Source: an uncultured Alphaproteobacteria bacterium
Lineage (GTDB): Bacteria > Pseudomonadota > Alphaproteobacteria > RF32 > CAG-239
Assembly: GCA_944393685.1 (NCBI GenBank)
Contig: CALYAW010000001.1
Location: forward strand, 162,023 to 226,022
Direction of reading: 5' to 3'
Length of the DNA stretch: 64,000 bases
The translations under genes and the position numbers were made by a program. Below the pieces are notes generated by a model, which had not been told where the DNA came from, ran no database searches, and worked only from the letters and a program-made list of their open reading frames with translations. This document shows, piece by piece, positions 35,395 through 44,015 of the stretch (its first letter is position 1; each line of letters opens with the position of its first letter).

Positions 35395-35828
35395 TTTTTT
35401 TTGAGAGTTTCTACAAGCGCCTTCTCAAATCGATTTTTAACATCAGATTCCTGAGAGGGCTTTTCTTTAACCTCAAAAACATCGCCATCTTTCATACTAT
35501 CCAAAGCATCAGACAACTCCTCGTTTGGTTTCACTTCTCCATTTATGGCAACATTTTCCAAATCATTATGATATTGTTTGTATTTTTTCTTATAATTCGG
35601 CTCTGAGTCCAAAGAACTACTCTCACTTTGTTGATGAGCGACGGCGGTTATTTTTTTACCATTCAAGTATATAGGAGGCAATTTTTCAGGACGATTAAAT
35701 TTATCAGTATCCGGAATAAAAAAATCAGGTTCCAGCATTTTGCGAACATATCTTTCATCTTGTTGTGCTCTGCAAACAATTGGAAAACAAAAGCAACAAA
35801 ATAAACAAAATAAAAAATATTTTTTCAT
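35391..35828 (-). CDS. Secreted hypothetical protein
   Basis: 145 aa. A signal peptide at residues 1-21 (KYFLFCLFCCFCFPIVCRAQ) is followed by charged low-complexity sequence without a recognisable fold. It is divergent from the metalloprotease-like gene. Not recognised. Confidence 0.6.
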   Translation of the reverse strand: MKKYFLFCLFCCFCFPIVCRAQQDERYVRKMLEPDFFIPDTDKFNRPEKLPPIYLNGKKITAVAHQQSESSSLDSEPNYKKKYKQYHNDLENVAINGEVKPNEELSDALDSMKDGDVFEVKEKPSQESDVKNRFEKALVETLKKN

Positions 35829-35879
35829 AAAAAAGTCCTCATCAACTTTAATTTAATATTTTTGCATTATAATCTTAGC

Positions 35880-36539
35880 ATGAAAAAGTTTTTTTTTATA
35901 TTAATATTCTCAATATTTTTCGCATCCTCTAGTTTATCTTCCGAATGCGATTCAATAGCTTTTTATCCAAAAATTGAAATGTTTTCTTCTTATGGAAAAC
36001 TTCAATATGATACTTCAAAAAACATATCTCAAATAACAGATATTGCAAACAAATATGGTTTAATAGAAAAAAATCTTTTTGCCTCAGGTCTGGCCACGGT
36101 AGATATTTCCACCGATATTTCTACAGAAACCATAGGTCAACCTCAAAAAAACGGTATGATATGTGTTTATCCGACAAAAGTGAGATTATTCTTAGGTTTT
36201 TCCAATCCGCTTATATACATATCCAACACTCTCAAACCTAAAAGTTGCGAATACAATGTTGTTCTAAGACATGAACAAACACACCAATTTATAAATAAAG
36301 AAATGTTAGATTATTTTCTTCCTTTGTTTCGCACAGCCATTACACAAATAGTTATCAACACACCTCCCATACAAATAAGCTCCATCAATCAAGTTGACGA
36401 AGCGTCGCGTTTTCTCACAGAAGAATATAACAAACAACTTTTACCCTTAGTTGATTTTTTCAAACAAGAAATGATATATGAACAAAGACATTTGGATAAT
36501 ACTCAAAACTACATACATGAAAAAAGTCTTTGTCTCTAA
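35880..36539 (+). CDS. Secreted protein with HExxH motif
   Basis: I start it at ATG 35880 (MKKFFFILIFSIFFAS signal peptide). An ATG at 35862 would bury the signal. Near residue 132 the sequence VVLRHEQTHQFINKEM contains HEQTH, matching HExxH zinc peptidases. A conserved Glu/His later is unclear. 219 aa, periplasmic. It overlaps the HAD gene end by 4 nt (convergent). Activity is inferred from the motif only. Confidence 0.65.
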   Translation: MKKFFFILIFSIFFASSSLSSECDSIAFYPKIEMFSSYGKLQYDTSKNISQITDIANKYGLIEKNLFASGLATVDISTDISTETIGQPQKNGMICVYPTKVRLFLGFSNPLIYISNTLKPKSCEYNVVLRHEQTHQFINKEMLDYFLPLFRTAITQIVINTPPIQISSINQVDEASRFLTEEYNKQLLPLVDFFKQEMIYEQRHLDNTQNYIHEKSLCL

Positions 36540-37204
36540 GCTGCTTTAGCGGTAATCTCATCCAAAAAACTTAACAATCCTTTATAAGCATAATCAATAT
36601 AAGTTTTATCTTTTGCTGAGTTATTTCTATAATAAATACGCACGGTTGTCATTCCTGCTTCTTTTGCATATTCCAAATTTGAGTAACTATCATCAACAAA
36701 GACACAATCATGAGGATCAACACCTATCTTTGAGCAATATTTTATATAAACATCAGCACTCTCGTTTTTCTTATAGACGCCAAAATCTTCAACCGAGTAA
36801 TAACGATCCTTAAAATATTCATATATACCCAAGTGCTTAAGAATTTTTTCAGAAGCATAACGATCACTTGCCGTAAAAATATATTGTTCGGCAGGAACTT
36901 TCATTAATTTATCCAAAAGATTATCATAAGGGACAATTTTTTCAACCGGCTTTATTTTGTGATATGCAATAAACAGATCTCTAGGTTTAACACCATATTC
37001 TCTAAAAAATATTTCACCTCCGTCACGATAAATTCTAAAAGATTCCGTAACTTTCGCTTTAGCTGTTTCAAAATCCAAAGGCACTTTCAAATCTTCAATA
37101 AGAGCCTTGGCCATTGCAGCATCAAGTAAATCTGCAAATTCTTCCGTTTTATTATAAAGGGTATCATCCAAATCCCAAATAATCACATTTTTGCCAAAAA
37201 TCAA
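36536..37204 (-). CDS. HAD hydrolase, pyrimidine 5'-nucleotidase type
   Basis: Motif I is WDLDDTLYN near residue 10. The PynA/SDT1-type cap and motif FTASDRYASEKILKHLG follow. Motif IV is VFVDDSYSNLEYAKEAG near 170. Length 222 aa. This branch usually removes phosphate from UMP/CMP or similar. It is one of two HAD genes flanking the origin region. Confidence 0.88.
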   Translation of the reverse strand: MIFGKNVIIWDLDDTLYNKTEEFADLLDAAMAKALIEDLKVPLDFETAKAKVTESFRIYRDGGEIFFREYGVKPRDLFIAYHKIKPVEKIVPYDNLLDKLMKVPAEQYIFTASDRYASEKILKHLGIYEYFKDRYYSVEDFGVYKKNESADVYIKYCSKIGVDPHDCVFVDDSYSNLEYAKEAGMTTVRIYYRNNSAKDKTYIDYAYKGLLSFLDEITAKAA

Positions 37205-37324
37205 TTTATATATCCCTCACAATCTTATCTCAAACTCTCATAGTATTAACTAAATTGAGTTTATCGTCAACCAAAACTTGAAAACATGAAATCGAAAATA
37301 AATATATATTTTGAGGAGAAAAAA

Positions 37325-37576
37325 ATGAAAATCATATTTTGTTTAACTATGTTTATGATGATACCTTCTACATTTGCTTATGAAAAAAAAGTTATTGTAG
37401 GCAATCCAGAATCAAAAAATAGCATACAAATAAACAGATTTTATATAATCAACAAACCAATAACTTTACTTTCACAAAAAAATACAATAAAAAATAACCA
37501 ATACAAAAGAAAATACGTTACATTTCAAAATGAAGACGATGAAATATATACGGAAGAAGAAAGTATAAAAAAATAA
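37325..37576 (+). CDS. Small secreted hypothetical protein
   Basis: 83 aa from ATG 37325, with GAGGAGAAAAAA upstream. An ATG 39 nt earlier lacks a ribosome site. Signal peptide KIIFCLTMFMMIPSTFA, then a basic Asn/Lys/Ile-rich tail. Not recognised. Convergent with dnaQ. Confidence 0.55.
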   Translation: MKIIFCLTMFMMIPSTFAYEKKVIVGNPESKNSIQINRFYIINKPITLLSQKNTIKNNQYKRKYVTFQNEDDEIYTEEESIKK

Positions 37577-37580
37577 AAAA

Positions 37581-38267
37581 TCAACTATTCCATAGAGCGT
37601 CTTTTATTTTTGTTTCCAAAAATTCTTTATGTTTTAAGAGTTCTTCATCACTTAAATTAAATACACGAGGTTCTCTATAATTTTTGTTTTCCATATTATC
37701 AGAAAAAGTCACTTTTTTTTCTGTTTTTTTTGCATCAAGCAACAAGCTGGGTTCTTTCCCTCCCAACAACTCCAAATAAACTTCAGACAATAACTGAGCA
37801 TCAAGCAATGCGCCGTGAAAAGTACGACTGCTATTATCTATTTCAAATCTTTTACAAAGAGCATCCAAAGAACATCTTGCTCCCGGAAACAATAATCTTG
37901 CAATTTCCAAAGTATCAACGCATCTATCCCATCCTATTTCCGGAAAACCTATTTGTTTTAACTCATAATTCACAAAATTCATGTCAAAAGATGCATTATG
38001 AGCGACCAATACGGCATCACCGATAAAATCCAGCCAATCTTTTGCAATTTTATCAAAAGTCGGAAAATCTTTCAAAAAATCATATGTTAAACCATGAACC
38101 TTAACAACCTCTTCAGGAACATCTCTTTCTGGGTTTATATATTGATGAAAAGTAACACCAGTAGGCACATGATTAATCAATTCAACAGCGCCTATTTCAA
38201 CTAATCTATCCCCTTTTGCATAATCAAAACCGGTTGTTTCCGTATCAAAAACAATTTCTCTTGTCAT
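37581..38267 (-). CDS. dnaQ: DNA polymerase III epsilon subunit (3'-5' exonuclease)
   Basis: DEDDh proofreading exonuclease. Exo I is FDTETTGFDYAKG, Exo II is AHNASFDMNFVNYEL near residue 93, and the Exo III region is FHGALLDAQLLSEVYL. I use ATG 38267 (MTREIVFDTETTG). Translation from 38285 would add six residues. It overlaps the end of coaE by 23 nt, the usual alphaproteobacterial pair next to oriC. Confidence 0.95.
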   Translation of the reverse strand: MTREIVFDTETTGFDYAKGDRLVEIGAVELINHVPTGVTFHQYINPERDVPEEVVKVHGLTYDFLKDFPTFDKIAKDWLDFIGDAVLVAHNASFDMNFVNYELKQIGFPEIGWDRCVDTLEIARLLFPGARCSLDALCKRFEIDNSSRTFHGALLDAQLLSEVYLELLGGKEPSLLLDAKKTEKKVTFSDNMENKNYREPRVFNLSDEELLKHKEFLETKIKDALWNS

Positions 38268-38850
38268 AACAGTTTTCCAATCCATTTATAATCTCTATTA
38301 ATTCGGCTTTGAGTAAATTTTTATTTTTATCAGTATTAACCACAATATCAGCCAAAGCAATTTTATCACTATTTTTAATCTGTACATTATTTATTTTATC
38401 AAAATCCTCAGCAGACACATTATCTCTATCCATAACACGCTGTTTTTGAATTTCATAATCAACGTCAGCAACCAATATAAAATCGCAGTATTTATCCCAT
38501 TTCATCTCAAACAAAAGAGCAACATCTAAAAAAAACAAATCATCATGCTTAGCATTTATACGAATAGTTTTTTTGAGATTTTCTTTCAAAAAAGGATGGA
38601 TTAAACTTTCTAATAATTTTAATTTTTTATGATCAGAAAAAACAATATTTCTAAGAGTTCTTTTGTTAGCAACTCCGTTCTCTACAGTACCAGGAAAATT
38701 AAATTCCAATACTTGTAAAAACTTTTTATCAAAATATATTCTTCTTACCCAGCCATCGACATCAAAAACACTATATCCCAATTTATTTATTATTCGAGCA
38801 ATAGTTGTTTTACCACAGCCTATAGAACCGGTAATTCCTACAAGTTTCAT
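38245..38850 (-). CDS. coaE: Dephospho-CoA kinase
   Basis: Last step of coenzyme A synthesis. The P-loop GITGSIGCGKTTIARII is at residues 5-21. FDVDGWVRRIYF carries the conserved Asp, VALLFEMKWDKYCDFILV lies near 112 and QKQRVMDRD near 135. Length 201 aa. It is the first gene left of the putative origin, transcribed away from it. Confidence 0.95.
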   Translation of the reverse strand: MKLVGITGSIGCGKTTIARIINKLGYSVFDVDGWVRRIYFDKKFLQVLEFNFPGTVENGVANKRTLRNIVFSDHKKLKLLESLIHPFLKENLKKTIRINAKHDDLFFLDVALLFEMKWDKYCDFILVADVDYEIQKQRVMDRDNVSAEDFDKINNVQIKNSDKIALADIVVNTDKNKNLLKAELIEIINGLENCYDKRNCF

Positions 38851-39081
38851 AAAAGAACATCCTTTTTCAAAGGGTTAGCAATATTATCAACAGAAGAGAT
38901 ATTTTCTGTGTATAAAAAAGCCTCTTTTATAATTTTATATTATTTTATCACCATAAATAAAAATCAATCTTATCACTTACACACAAGAACAAAAAGAATA
39001 CACAAGTTGTGCATAAAAAAAATTATACACATAATTACAAAAAATGACTTTTTCAGAGTCCCTTATTGAAAAATCGAAATA

Positions 39082-39097
39082 TTAATTTTTAGTTAAT
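39082..39097 (+). promoter_or_regulatory. CtrA-type site in putative oriC
   Basis: TTAA-TTTTTAG-TTAAT, exact TTAA-N7-TTAA spacing, 51 bp from the nearest exact DnaA box. Confidence 0.5.
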
Positions 39098-39115
39098 AAA
39101 ATATCCATAAACTTG

Positions 39116-39132
39116 TTAACAAAAAATTAACC
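39116..39132 (+). promoter_or_regulatory. CtrA-type site in putative oriC (full TTAA-N7-TTAAC)
   Basis: TTAACAAAAAATTAACC matches the full CtrA consensus. It lies 19 bp after the first site. Confidence 0.6.
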
Positions 39133-39218
39133 AATGAATAAATGAACCAAAAAAAACTTATCAACAATACTCACAATAATAAACAAACAACAAAAATAAT
39201 TTTAAAATATATAAAAGT

Positions 39219-39232
39219 AGCCCTGCGGGGCT
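39219..39232 (+). other. GC-rich hairpin in the rho leader
   Basis: AGCCC-TGCG-GGGCT hairpin in otherwise AT-rich DNA, about 106 bp before rho. No T run follows. It could be part of the long rho leader mRNA (rho is often autoregulated) or the right border of the origin. Confidence 0.4.
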
Positions 39233-39337
39233 GTTCATAACTTATCATTCAAAAAACATTGACAATAAAACAAAAACTTCTTATAAAAACTAAAGTCAGT
39301 TCTGACAACTAACCCTCCTATACATAAAAAGGTTTCC

Positions 39338-40591
39338 ATGAATTTAAAAGATTTAAAGCAGAAATCTCCTACTGAGTTACTTACTCAGGCAGAAGAACTT
39401 GGTATTGAAGACGCCTCTTCGATGCGAGTACAAGATTTAATGTTTGCCATATTAAAAAAAGTTGCAGGAGAAGATCAAACTATTTATGGAGAAGGAACAA
39501 TAGAAGTTCTTCAAGATGGTTTTGGTTTTTTAAGATCGGCACAATCCAATTATTTAGCAGGGCCAGATGATATATATGTATCACCAGCACAAGTAAAAAA
39601 ATACGGATTAAGAACAGGAGATACGGTTGAGGGGGAAATTCGTTCACCAAAAGATAATGAACGTTATTTTGCTCTTACCAAGGTAAATAAAATAAATTTT
39701 GAAGATCCGGAAAAATCAAAACTAAGAGTTAATTTTGATAATTTAACACCTCTTTATCCTACAAAGAAACTCAATTTTGATATTATATGCGGAGACAAGG
39801 ACTATACCACACGCGTTATAGATTTGATTTCTCCGCAAGGAAAGGGACAAAGAGGATTGATTGTAGCGCCTCCTCGAACAGGTAAAACGGTCATGCTTCA
39901 AAATATAGCCCATGCGATAGCGGCCAATCATCCAGAGTGTTATCTTATGGTTCTTCTGATAGATGAACGACCTGAAGAAGTAACCGATATGACACGTTCG
40001 GTCAAAGGAGAAGTTATATCATCGACATTTGATGAACCGGCAACACGTCATGTTCAAGTTGCCGAAATGGTAATAGAAAAAGCCAAACGCTTAGTTGAAA
40101 CTAAAAAAGATGTTGTTATTTTGTTAGATTCTATTACACGTTTAGGACGAGCTTACAACACGGTTATTCCATCATCAGGAAAAGTTTTGACCGGAGGTGT
40201 AGATGCAAACGCGCTTCAAAGACCAAAGAGATTGTTAGGTGCAGCAAGAAATGTAGAAGAAGGAGGTTCTTTAACCATAATTGCGACGGCACTAATTGAT
40301 ACAGGATCTCGTATGGATGAGGTAATTTTTGAAGAATTTAAAGGCACAGGTAATTCAGAAATCATTCTTGACCGCAAATTAACAGATAAACGTTTATTTC
40401 CGACCATTGATATTACCCGTTCAGGAACAAGAAAAGAAGAACTTCTTGTTGATAAAGATAGATTATCAAAAATGTGGGTTCTTCGTCGAGTCCTTATGCA
40501 AATGGGTATGACGGATGGTATGGAATTTTTGCTTGATAAGCTCAAAAATTCTAAAGACAACGAAGATTTCTTTAATACCATGAATTCCTAA
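39338..40591 (+). CDS. rho: Transcription termination factor Rho
   Basis: Hexameric RNA-dependent helicase. The N-terminal Rho domain begins [20 protein letters not shown]. The cold-shock-like RNA-binding domain has [22 protein letters not shown]. Walker A is [11 protein letters not shown] near 185, Walker B is [16 protein letters not shown] near 263. [13 protein letters not shown] and [11 protein letters not shown] (R-loop) follow. Length 417 aa, normal. First gene right of the putative origin. Confidence 0.97.
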   Translation: MNLKDLKQKSPTELLTQAEELGIEDASSMRVQDLMFAILKKVAGEDQTIYGEGTIEVLQDGFGFLRSAQSNYLAGPDDIYVSPAQVKKYGLRTGDTVEGEIRSPKDNERYFALTKVNKINFEDPEKSKLRVNFDNLTPLYPTKKLNFDIICGDKDYTTRVIDLISPQGKGQRGLIVAPPRTGKTVMLQNIAHAIAANHPECYLMVLLIDERPEEVTDMTRSVKGEVISSTFDEPATRHVQVAEMVIEKAKRLVETKKDVVILLDSITRLGRAYNTVIPSSGKVLTGGVDANALQRPKRLLGAARNVEEGGSLTIIATALIDTGSRMDEVIFEEFKGTGNSEIILDRKLTDKRLFPTIDITRSGTRKEELLVDKDRLSKMWVLRRVLMQMGMTDGMEFLLDKLKNSKDNEDFFNTMNS

Positions 40592-40600
40592 AAATAAAAA

Positions 40601-40628
40601 ATCGGCTATAAAAGGCCGATTTTTTTTA
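40601..40628 (+). terminator. Rho-independent terminator after rho
   Basis: ATCGGC, loop TATAAAAG, GCCGAT followed by eight T. It separates rho from the ATP-grasp locus. Confidence 0.9.
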
Positions 40629-40646
40629 TAAATTTAAATTTTTTAT

Positions 40647-40676
40647 TTGACTTTTTTATTTTATGTTTACTATCAT
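40647..40676 (+). promoter_or_regulatory. Probable promoter of the ATP-grasp locus
   Basis: TTGACT and TATCAT with an 18-bp spacer, about 34 bp before the first tiny ORF and directly after the rho terminator. Confidence 0.55.
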
Positions 40677-40709
40677 AAACAATAGTTAATCAATAAAGAC
40701 AAAGTAAAC

Positions 40710-40823
40710 ATGCAAAAAAACGATTCTAAATATTTGCGATTGTTGGGTTCAAACTTCAGAGGTTTGAACGGGATTATAGCTTTGTCTGTTCATTACATTT
40801 TTATCCTCATTATCAACCTCTAG
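40710..40823 (+). CDS. Tiny hydrophobic ORF A (37 aa), possible precursor or leader peptide
   Basis: ATG 40710 to TAG 40823. Polar, basic N-terminus (MQKNDSKYLRLLGSNFRG), then a hydrophobic C-terminus (IIALSVHYIFILIINL). The ribosome site is weak. The stop codon lies inside a hairpin (40817-40860). Two further tiny ORFs in the locus have the same layout, each ahead of the next start by a near-constant distance. They might be substrates of the ATP-grasp enzymes, small membrane peptides, or regulatory leaders. No homology known to me. Confidence 0.5.
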   Translation: MQKNDSKYLRLLGSNFRGLNGIIALSVHYIFILIINL

Positions 40824-40860
40824 ATGCTTTTAAAGAATATCGAGTTTTAGCATTTAGGGG
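40817..40860 (+). ncRNA. Stop-codon hairpin, copy 1
   Basis: 12-bp stem CCTCTAGATGCT/AGCATTTAGGGG with two G-U pairs and a 20-nt loop. The TAG of ORF A sits in the 5' arm and is followed at once by ATG. Compensatory differences from copies 2 and 3 support RNA structure. The next start (ORF B) is 46 nt downstream. Confidence 0.65.
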
Positions 40861-40906
40861 ATATTGGTAACAAACTTTCAAAGAAATTTTTTGAGGATAA
40901 AAATTC

Positions 40907-41002
40907 ATGTCTATAACATCACTAAATTTAAAAATAATTTTATGTTTATCTCTTTTGGGATTAGTTGCGCAAAATTTCCATATTTTGTTGCGGAGCCTCT
41001 GA
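40907..41002 (+). CDS. Tiny hydrophobic ORF B (31 aa), possible precursor or leader peptide
   Basis: ATG 40907 has a good TTGAGGAT ribosome site. The peptide MSITSLNLKIILCLSLLGLV plus 11 more residues is hydrophobic in the middle and ends in LLRSL. The TGA stop lies in the 5' arm of hairpin copy 2. It directly precedes ATP-grasp gene 1. It shares layout, not sequence, with ORFs A and C. Confidence 0.5.
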   Translation: MSITSLNLKIILCLSLLGLVAQNFHILLRSL

Positions 41003-41040
41003 GTGTTTTCATAAAAACGGAAATTTAGGCATTCAGAGGC
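40995..41040 (+). ncRNA. Stop-codon hairpin, copy 2
   Basis: 13-bp stem GCCTCTGAGTGTT/GGCATTCAGAGGC with three G-U pairs and a 20-nt loop. The TGA of ORF B is in the 5' arm and is followed at once by GTG. The ATP-grasp 1 start is 52 nt downstream. Confidence 0.7.
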
Positions 41041-41092
41041 AAATAGGATAAATTTCAAAAAAATAAGCAAAACAAAGAAAAGAGATAAAACA

Positions 41093-42910
41093 ATGGATTC
41101 AGTTAAAAAAATAAATACAGATTTAAATAATATATTAGAAAAAGTAGCATCACAATTTAGAGAACAAAACATAAGTGTTGTAATGCCGACTTATATTCCG
41201 CAACGAGGAGAGATATTACAAGAATTTTCCTCAAGAGGAGTAGAGACAGCTATATCAGGAGGAATACGAGGAGCTCAATGTTTCAAAAATATTCCACAAT
41301 ATGGTATGGAAGAAGATACCCTTCCCTATACAGATGGTTTTCCTGAATACATAACCAAGGAAATAACAAATTTATTACCTGAAGATAGATTAAAAAATCG
41401 CCAAGTAGCCGTTTTTTCTTATGTTAACAATTTAGGATGGGGAAAACATATAGAAGAAAGAGGTTTGAATACAGAGATAGTGGCAAGCGTTGAACAAAAT
41501 TTACGAGGTTTTTTTGAAGAAAAAGGAAATTTATTAAAAATTTTAGATACGGCAGGATTATCTGCTTATAAAATTCCAACGCGCCACGTTAGCAATGAAA
41601 CACCAATAGATGAATTAATAGAAGTTTATGATTCTGTCAAAAATGAAGATGGTCGAGTAGTTGTTCAAGACTGTTGTTCTGAAAATGGAAATGCCGGAGG
41701 AAAAGGAACTTTATTTATAGATTCATGTGAGGATTTTATAAAAAATATAATATCTCACAAAGGAAAACGTAAGGTAGCTCGCTTTATAAACGGATATGAG
41801 AGTAATTTATCATTTTTTGCAGGTAATTTAAAAGCTGATGAAAAAATGCTTGGTGTCAAAAAAATGAATATGACCTCACAGATGGATGCTTTTAATCCAG
41901 ATACATTAGATGCTCTTTTGAAACAGGCGTCTGAAGCGGGAATAAATGAAGATAATATCATCACGGTTGTAGGTCGCGGAACATTAAAGGCCGTTGGCGA
42001 CGAATATTTGACCAGTGGAGAAAGCAACGGTGTAGGAAACGATGTAGGTTATGTATATCCGGATGATATTCAAAAACAAATATCGGAAGTAGGCGCAAAA
42101 CTTTCTCGTTTAATGGCCTTAAGCGGACATGTTGGACTTGCCGGAGCCGATTTGATAATAGACAGAAGCGGTAAGGTATGGATAAACGAGATAAATGATC
42201 GTCAACAAGGTCCGACGGCGCAAATGTCAAAAGATGCGGAATCACAAGGTATTCCATCATTACTAAAGATATCGTTGTTAAGTAGCTTTGCGGATTTTAA
42301 GGATGATGAAGTAAGAAAAGTATTTAAAGAATTGCAAGAAAATTCAGAATCAGTTCATAAGGCTTATGCGAATAATCCTGGAGAATTTTATTTAAAAGTT
42401 CACTCAACACATCCCAAAGGGCAAAGAGCTCAAATTCAAAGAAATCTGCGCCCGGGTTATTATGAAATAAAAAAACAACAAGACGGAAATTGGATTTTTG
42501 ATTTTGCTTCTTATAAAAATCCCGGAAGTAACATTCCCTATGAAACAGATCCTGAAAAAGGAAAAGTTGTTGTAAAATTAGTTGGAGGCGATTGGAAAGT
42601 AGGAGACAGTGTCGACAACGGATCACAACTATTTCGTCTAACCGGCGTCACAAATCCGGCAAATCCGCCATTTGTAATAAAAGAAGGCAAAACAAGACTT
42701 AATGAAAGTTGGCGTCCGGTAGTAGAAGCATGTTATAATTATATGTTTGGGAAAGATTATATCCGCAAGAACCAACTTTGGAAACAAAGACATAAGAGTG
42801 ACTATCAGTATGTTGGTTGGTGTCCTGTGGCAAAACAAAGACAAGAGTTTACACCATTAAATCAAAATAGTATGCTGTGCTTAAAATTCGCAGTAGGAGG
42901 AAGGAAATAA
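41093..42910 (+). CDS. ATP-grasp ligase 1
   Basis: 605 aa. A pre-ATP-grasp-like N-terminal domain (about 1-135) has VVMPTYIPQRGEILQEF. The ATP-grasp core has the cofactor-closing Lys region FFEEKGNLLKILDTAGLSAY (near 140), the Gly-rich loop NAGGKGTLF (near 200) and the Mg-binding Glu/Asn motif VWINEINDRQQG (near 364). A C-terminal region of about 150 aa (YEIKKQQDGNWIFDF, VGDSVDNGSQLFRL) has no family I know. Such enzymes join a carboxylate to an amine via acyl-phosphate. Overall it recalls PGM1-type peptide ligases. Substrate unknown. Confidence 0.8.
   Translation: MDSVKKINTDLNNILEKVASQFREQNISVVMPTYIPQRGEILQEFSSRGVETAISGGIRGAQCFKNIPQYGMEEDTLPYTDGFPEYITKEITNLLPEDRLKNRQVAVFSYVNNLGWGKHIEERGLNTEIVASVEQNLRGFFEEKGNLLKILDTAGLSAYKIPTRHVSNETPIDELIEVYDSVKNEDGRVVVQDCCSENGNAGGKGTLFIDSCEDFIKNIISHKGKRKVARFINGYESNLSFFAGNLKADEKMLGVKKMNMTSQMDAFNPDTLDALLKQASEAGINEDNIITVVGRGTLKAVGDEYLTSGESNGVGNDVGYVYPDDIQKQISEVGAKLSRLMALSGHVGLAGADLIIDRSGKVWINEINDRQQGPTAQMSKDAESQGIPSLLKISLLSSFADFKDDEVRKVFKELQENSESVHKAYANNPGEFYLKVHSTHPKGQRAQIQRNLRPGYYEIKKQQDGNWIFDFASYKNPGSNIPYETDPEKGKVVVKLVGGDWKVGDSVDNGSQLFRLTGVTNPANPPFVIKEGKTRLNESWRPVVEACYNYMFGKDYIRKNQLWKQRHKSDYQYVGWCPVAKQRQEFTPLNQNSMLCLKFAVGGRK
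41920..42517 (+). repeat. 598-bp identical block, copy 1 (ATP-grasp 1)
   Basis: Read line by line, it is identical to 44939-45536. It covers codons for about residues 276-475, including the Mg-binding motif. Sequence on both sides is clearly diverged, so recent gene conversion is the best explanation. Confidence 0.95.
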
Positions 42911-42913
42911 ACA

Positions 42914-43870
42914 ATGAAAATAAACAAGCATAGAAGCTATGTCGGAACCACCCCCATGGGAACAGAATTAAGTATTCTCAATTATGAACTTGATTCAGAA
43001 AGAGAGGGTAAGCATGTTTATATTCAAAGCGGTATTCATGGTGGAGAAATTACACAATGGATTATTCATGAATTGTTTTTATTTTTGAAAAAGAATTTAC
43101 AACAAGGAAAAGTGACATTAGTTCCCTGTGCAAATCCTGTTTCATGGACTCAGCGAGCATATTATTCAACAAACGGGAAATTTGATTTTTATATGGGAAA
43201 GGATTGGAATCGCAATTTTCCAGGAAATCCAGAAGGAAGCATGGGAGAAAGGATAGCATCAGTTCTGTTTGAAAATGCAAAGAAGGCAGATTTTGCTATA
43301 GATTTACACACATCACGAGAATCTATACCATTTGGAATTTATTCCCGATCAGAGTATGAAAATTGGCTCAAAATAATAGGAATAAAGTATAATCAGTTTA
43401 TAGATATGAGCAAATCATCAGCATATGCCAATACCCTAAATGCCGGGTTAGATGTTGCTGGAATAAGTAATTTATGTATTGAATGTGGTAGTCACGATTC
43501 TTATGAACCACAAAACATTCATGAAGTTACGGAAGGAATAAAACGTCTTTTAGCATCATTAGAAATGATAGATACAAAACTAACCAAATCGGGACCAAAA
43601 GAAATAATAACGTTTTCAAAAACAGTCAAATACACGGCACCCAAAGGTTGTATACTACGATTGGCAAAACATTTAGGAAGCAAGATTAAAAAAGGAGAAG
43701 ATTTGTTCTATTGTTTTGACAACAATGAGCTTGGTGCTGTGTTAGCGGTTCAATCCGAACATGATGGAGTATTATTTAAGGCGTCGCCGACACACATTTA
43801 TTGGAGTGGAGACGATGTAATTCAACTTTTGCTGGATGAAGATACAAAAATATTGACAACCTCAATATAG
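42914..43870 (+). CDS. M14/AspA-AstE-type zinc hydrolase
   Basis: 318 aa, starting 3 nt after ATP-grasp 1 with an AGGAGGAAGG ribosome site. Zinc and substrate motifs of the succinylglutamate desuccinylase/aspartoacylase group are all visible: GIHGGEITQW (HxxE, near 38), DWNRNFPG (near 96), FAIDLHTS (His, near 127) and CIECGSH (Glu, near 190). A beta-barrel C-terminus follows (APKGCILRLAKHLGSKIKKG). AspA-type enzymes often sit beside RimK ATP-grasp ligases. Here it may trim or undo an amide made by the ligases. Confidence 0.85.
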   Translation: MKINKHRSYVGTTPMGTELSILNYELDSEREGKHVYIQSGIHGGEITQWIIHELFLFLKKNLQQGKVTLVPCANPVSWTQRAYYSTNGKFDFYMGKDWNRNFPGNPEGSMGERIASVLFENAKKADFAIDLHTSRESIPFGIYSRSEYENWLKIIGIKYNQFIDMSKSSAYANTLNAGLDVAGISNLCIECGSHDSYEPQNIHEVTEGIKRLLASLEMIDTKLTKSGPKEIITFSKTVKYTAPKGCILRLAKHLGSKIKKGEDLFYCFDNNELGAVLAVQSEHDGVLFKASPTHIYWSGDDVIQLLLDEDTKILTTSI

Positions 43871-43907
43871 CACGTTTATCATTTAATAACAAAATAAAGG
43901 AAGCCAA

Positions 43908-44015
43908 ATGAAAATTTTGAATAAAATATATCAAAATATTTCGGCACCGGAAGTAGCTATTTTCGGTGCGGCTTCTTATGTTTTCTTTTCTTATTACTTC
44001 TTTATCGGCTTCTAG
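43908..44015 (+). CDS. Tiny hydrophobic ORF C (35 aa), possible precursor or leader peptide
   Basis: ATG 43908 has a strong ATAAAGGAAGCC site. The N-terminus MKILNKIYQNISAPEVAIFG is followed by an aromatic hydrophobic tail (SYVFFSYYFFIGF). The TAG is in hairpin copy 3. It precedes ATP-grasp 2 as ORF B precedes ATP-grasp 1. The tail composition is unusual, with seven Phe and four Tyr in the 35 residues. Confidence 0.55.
   Translation: MKILNKIYQNISAPEVAIFGAASYVFFSYYFFIGF

Larger units (their letters stand above)
38860..39320. other. Putative chromosomal replication origin (oriC)
   Basis: A roughly 460-bp, very AT-rich gap between divergent coaE and rho. Exact TTATNCACA DnaA boxes lie at 38907-38915 (-), 39008-39016 (-) and 39023-39031 (+). 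Near-matches TTATCAACA are at 38884-38892 and 39158-39166. Two CtrA-type TTAA-N7-TTAA sites lie at 39082-39097 and 39116-39132. Genes left of it run mainly on -, those to the right mainly on +. parA-parB with parS sites follow 11-15 kb to the right. Caulobacter's origin has the same mix of DnaA and CtrA sites. Confidence 0.75.

Noticed and set aside
40813-41172. 119-codon open frame on - over the tiny ORFs and hairpins
   Set aside because: It has no ribosome site, crosses two hairpins and the start of ATP-grasp 1, and its sequence is low complexity.
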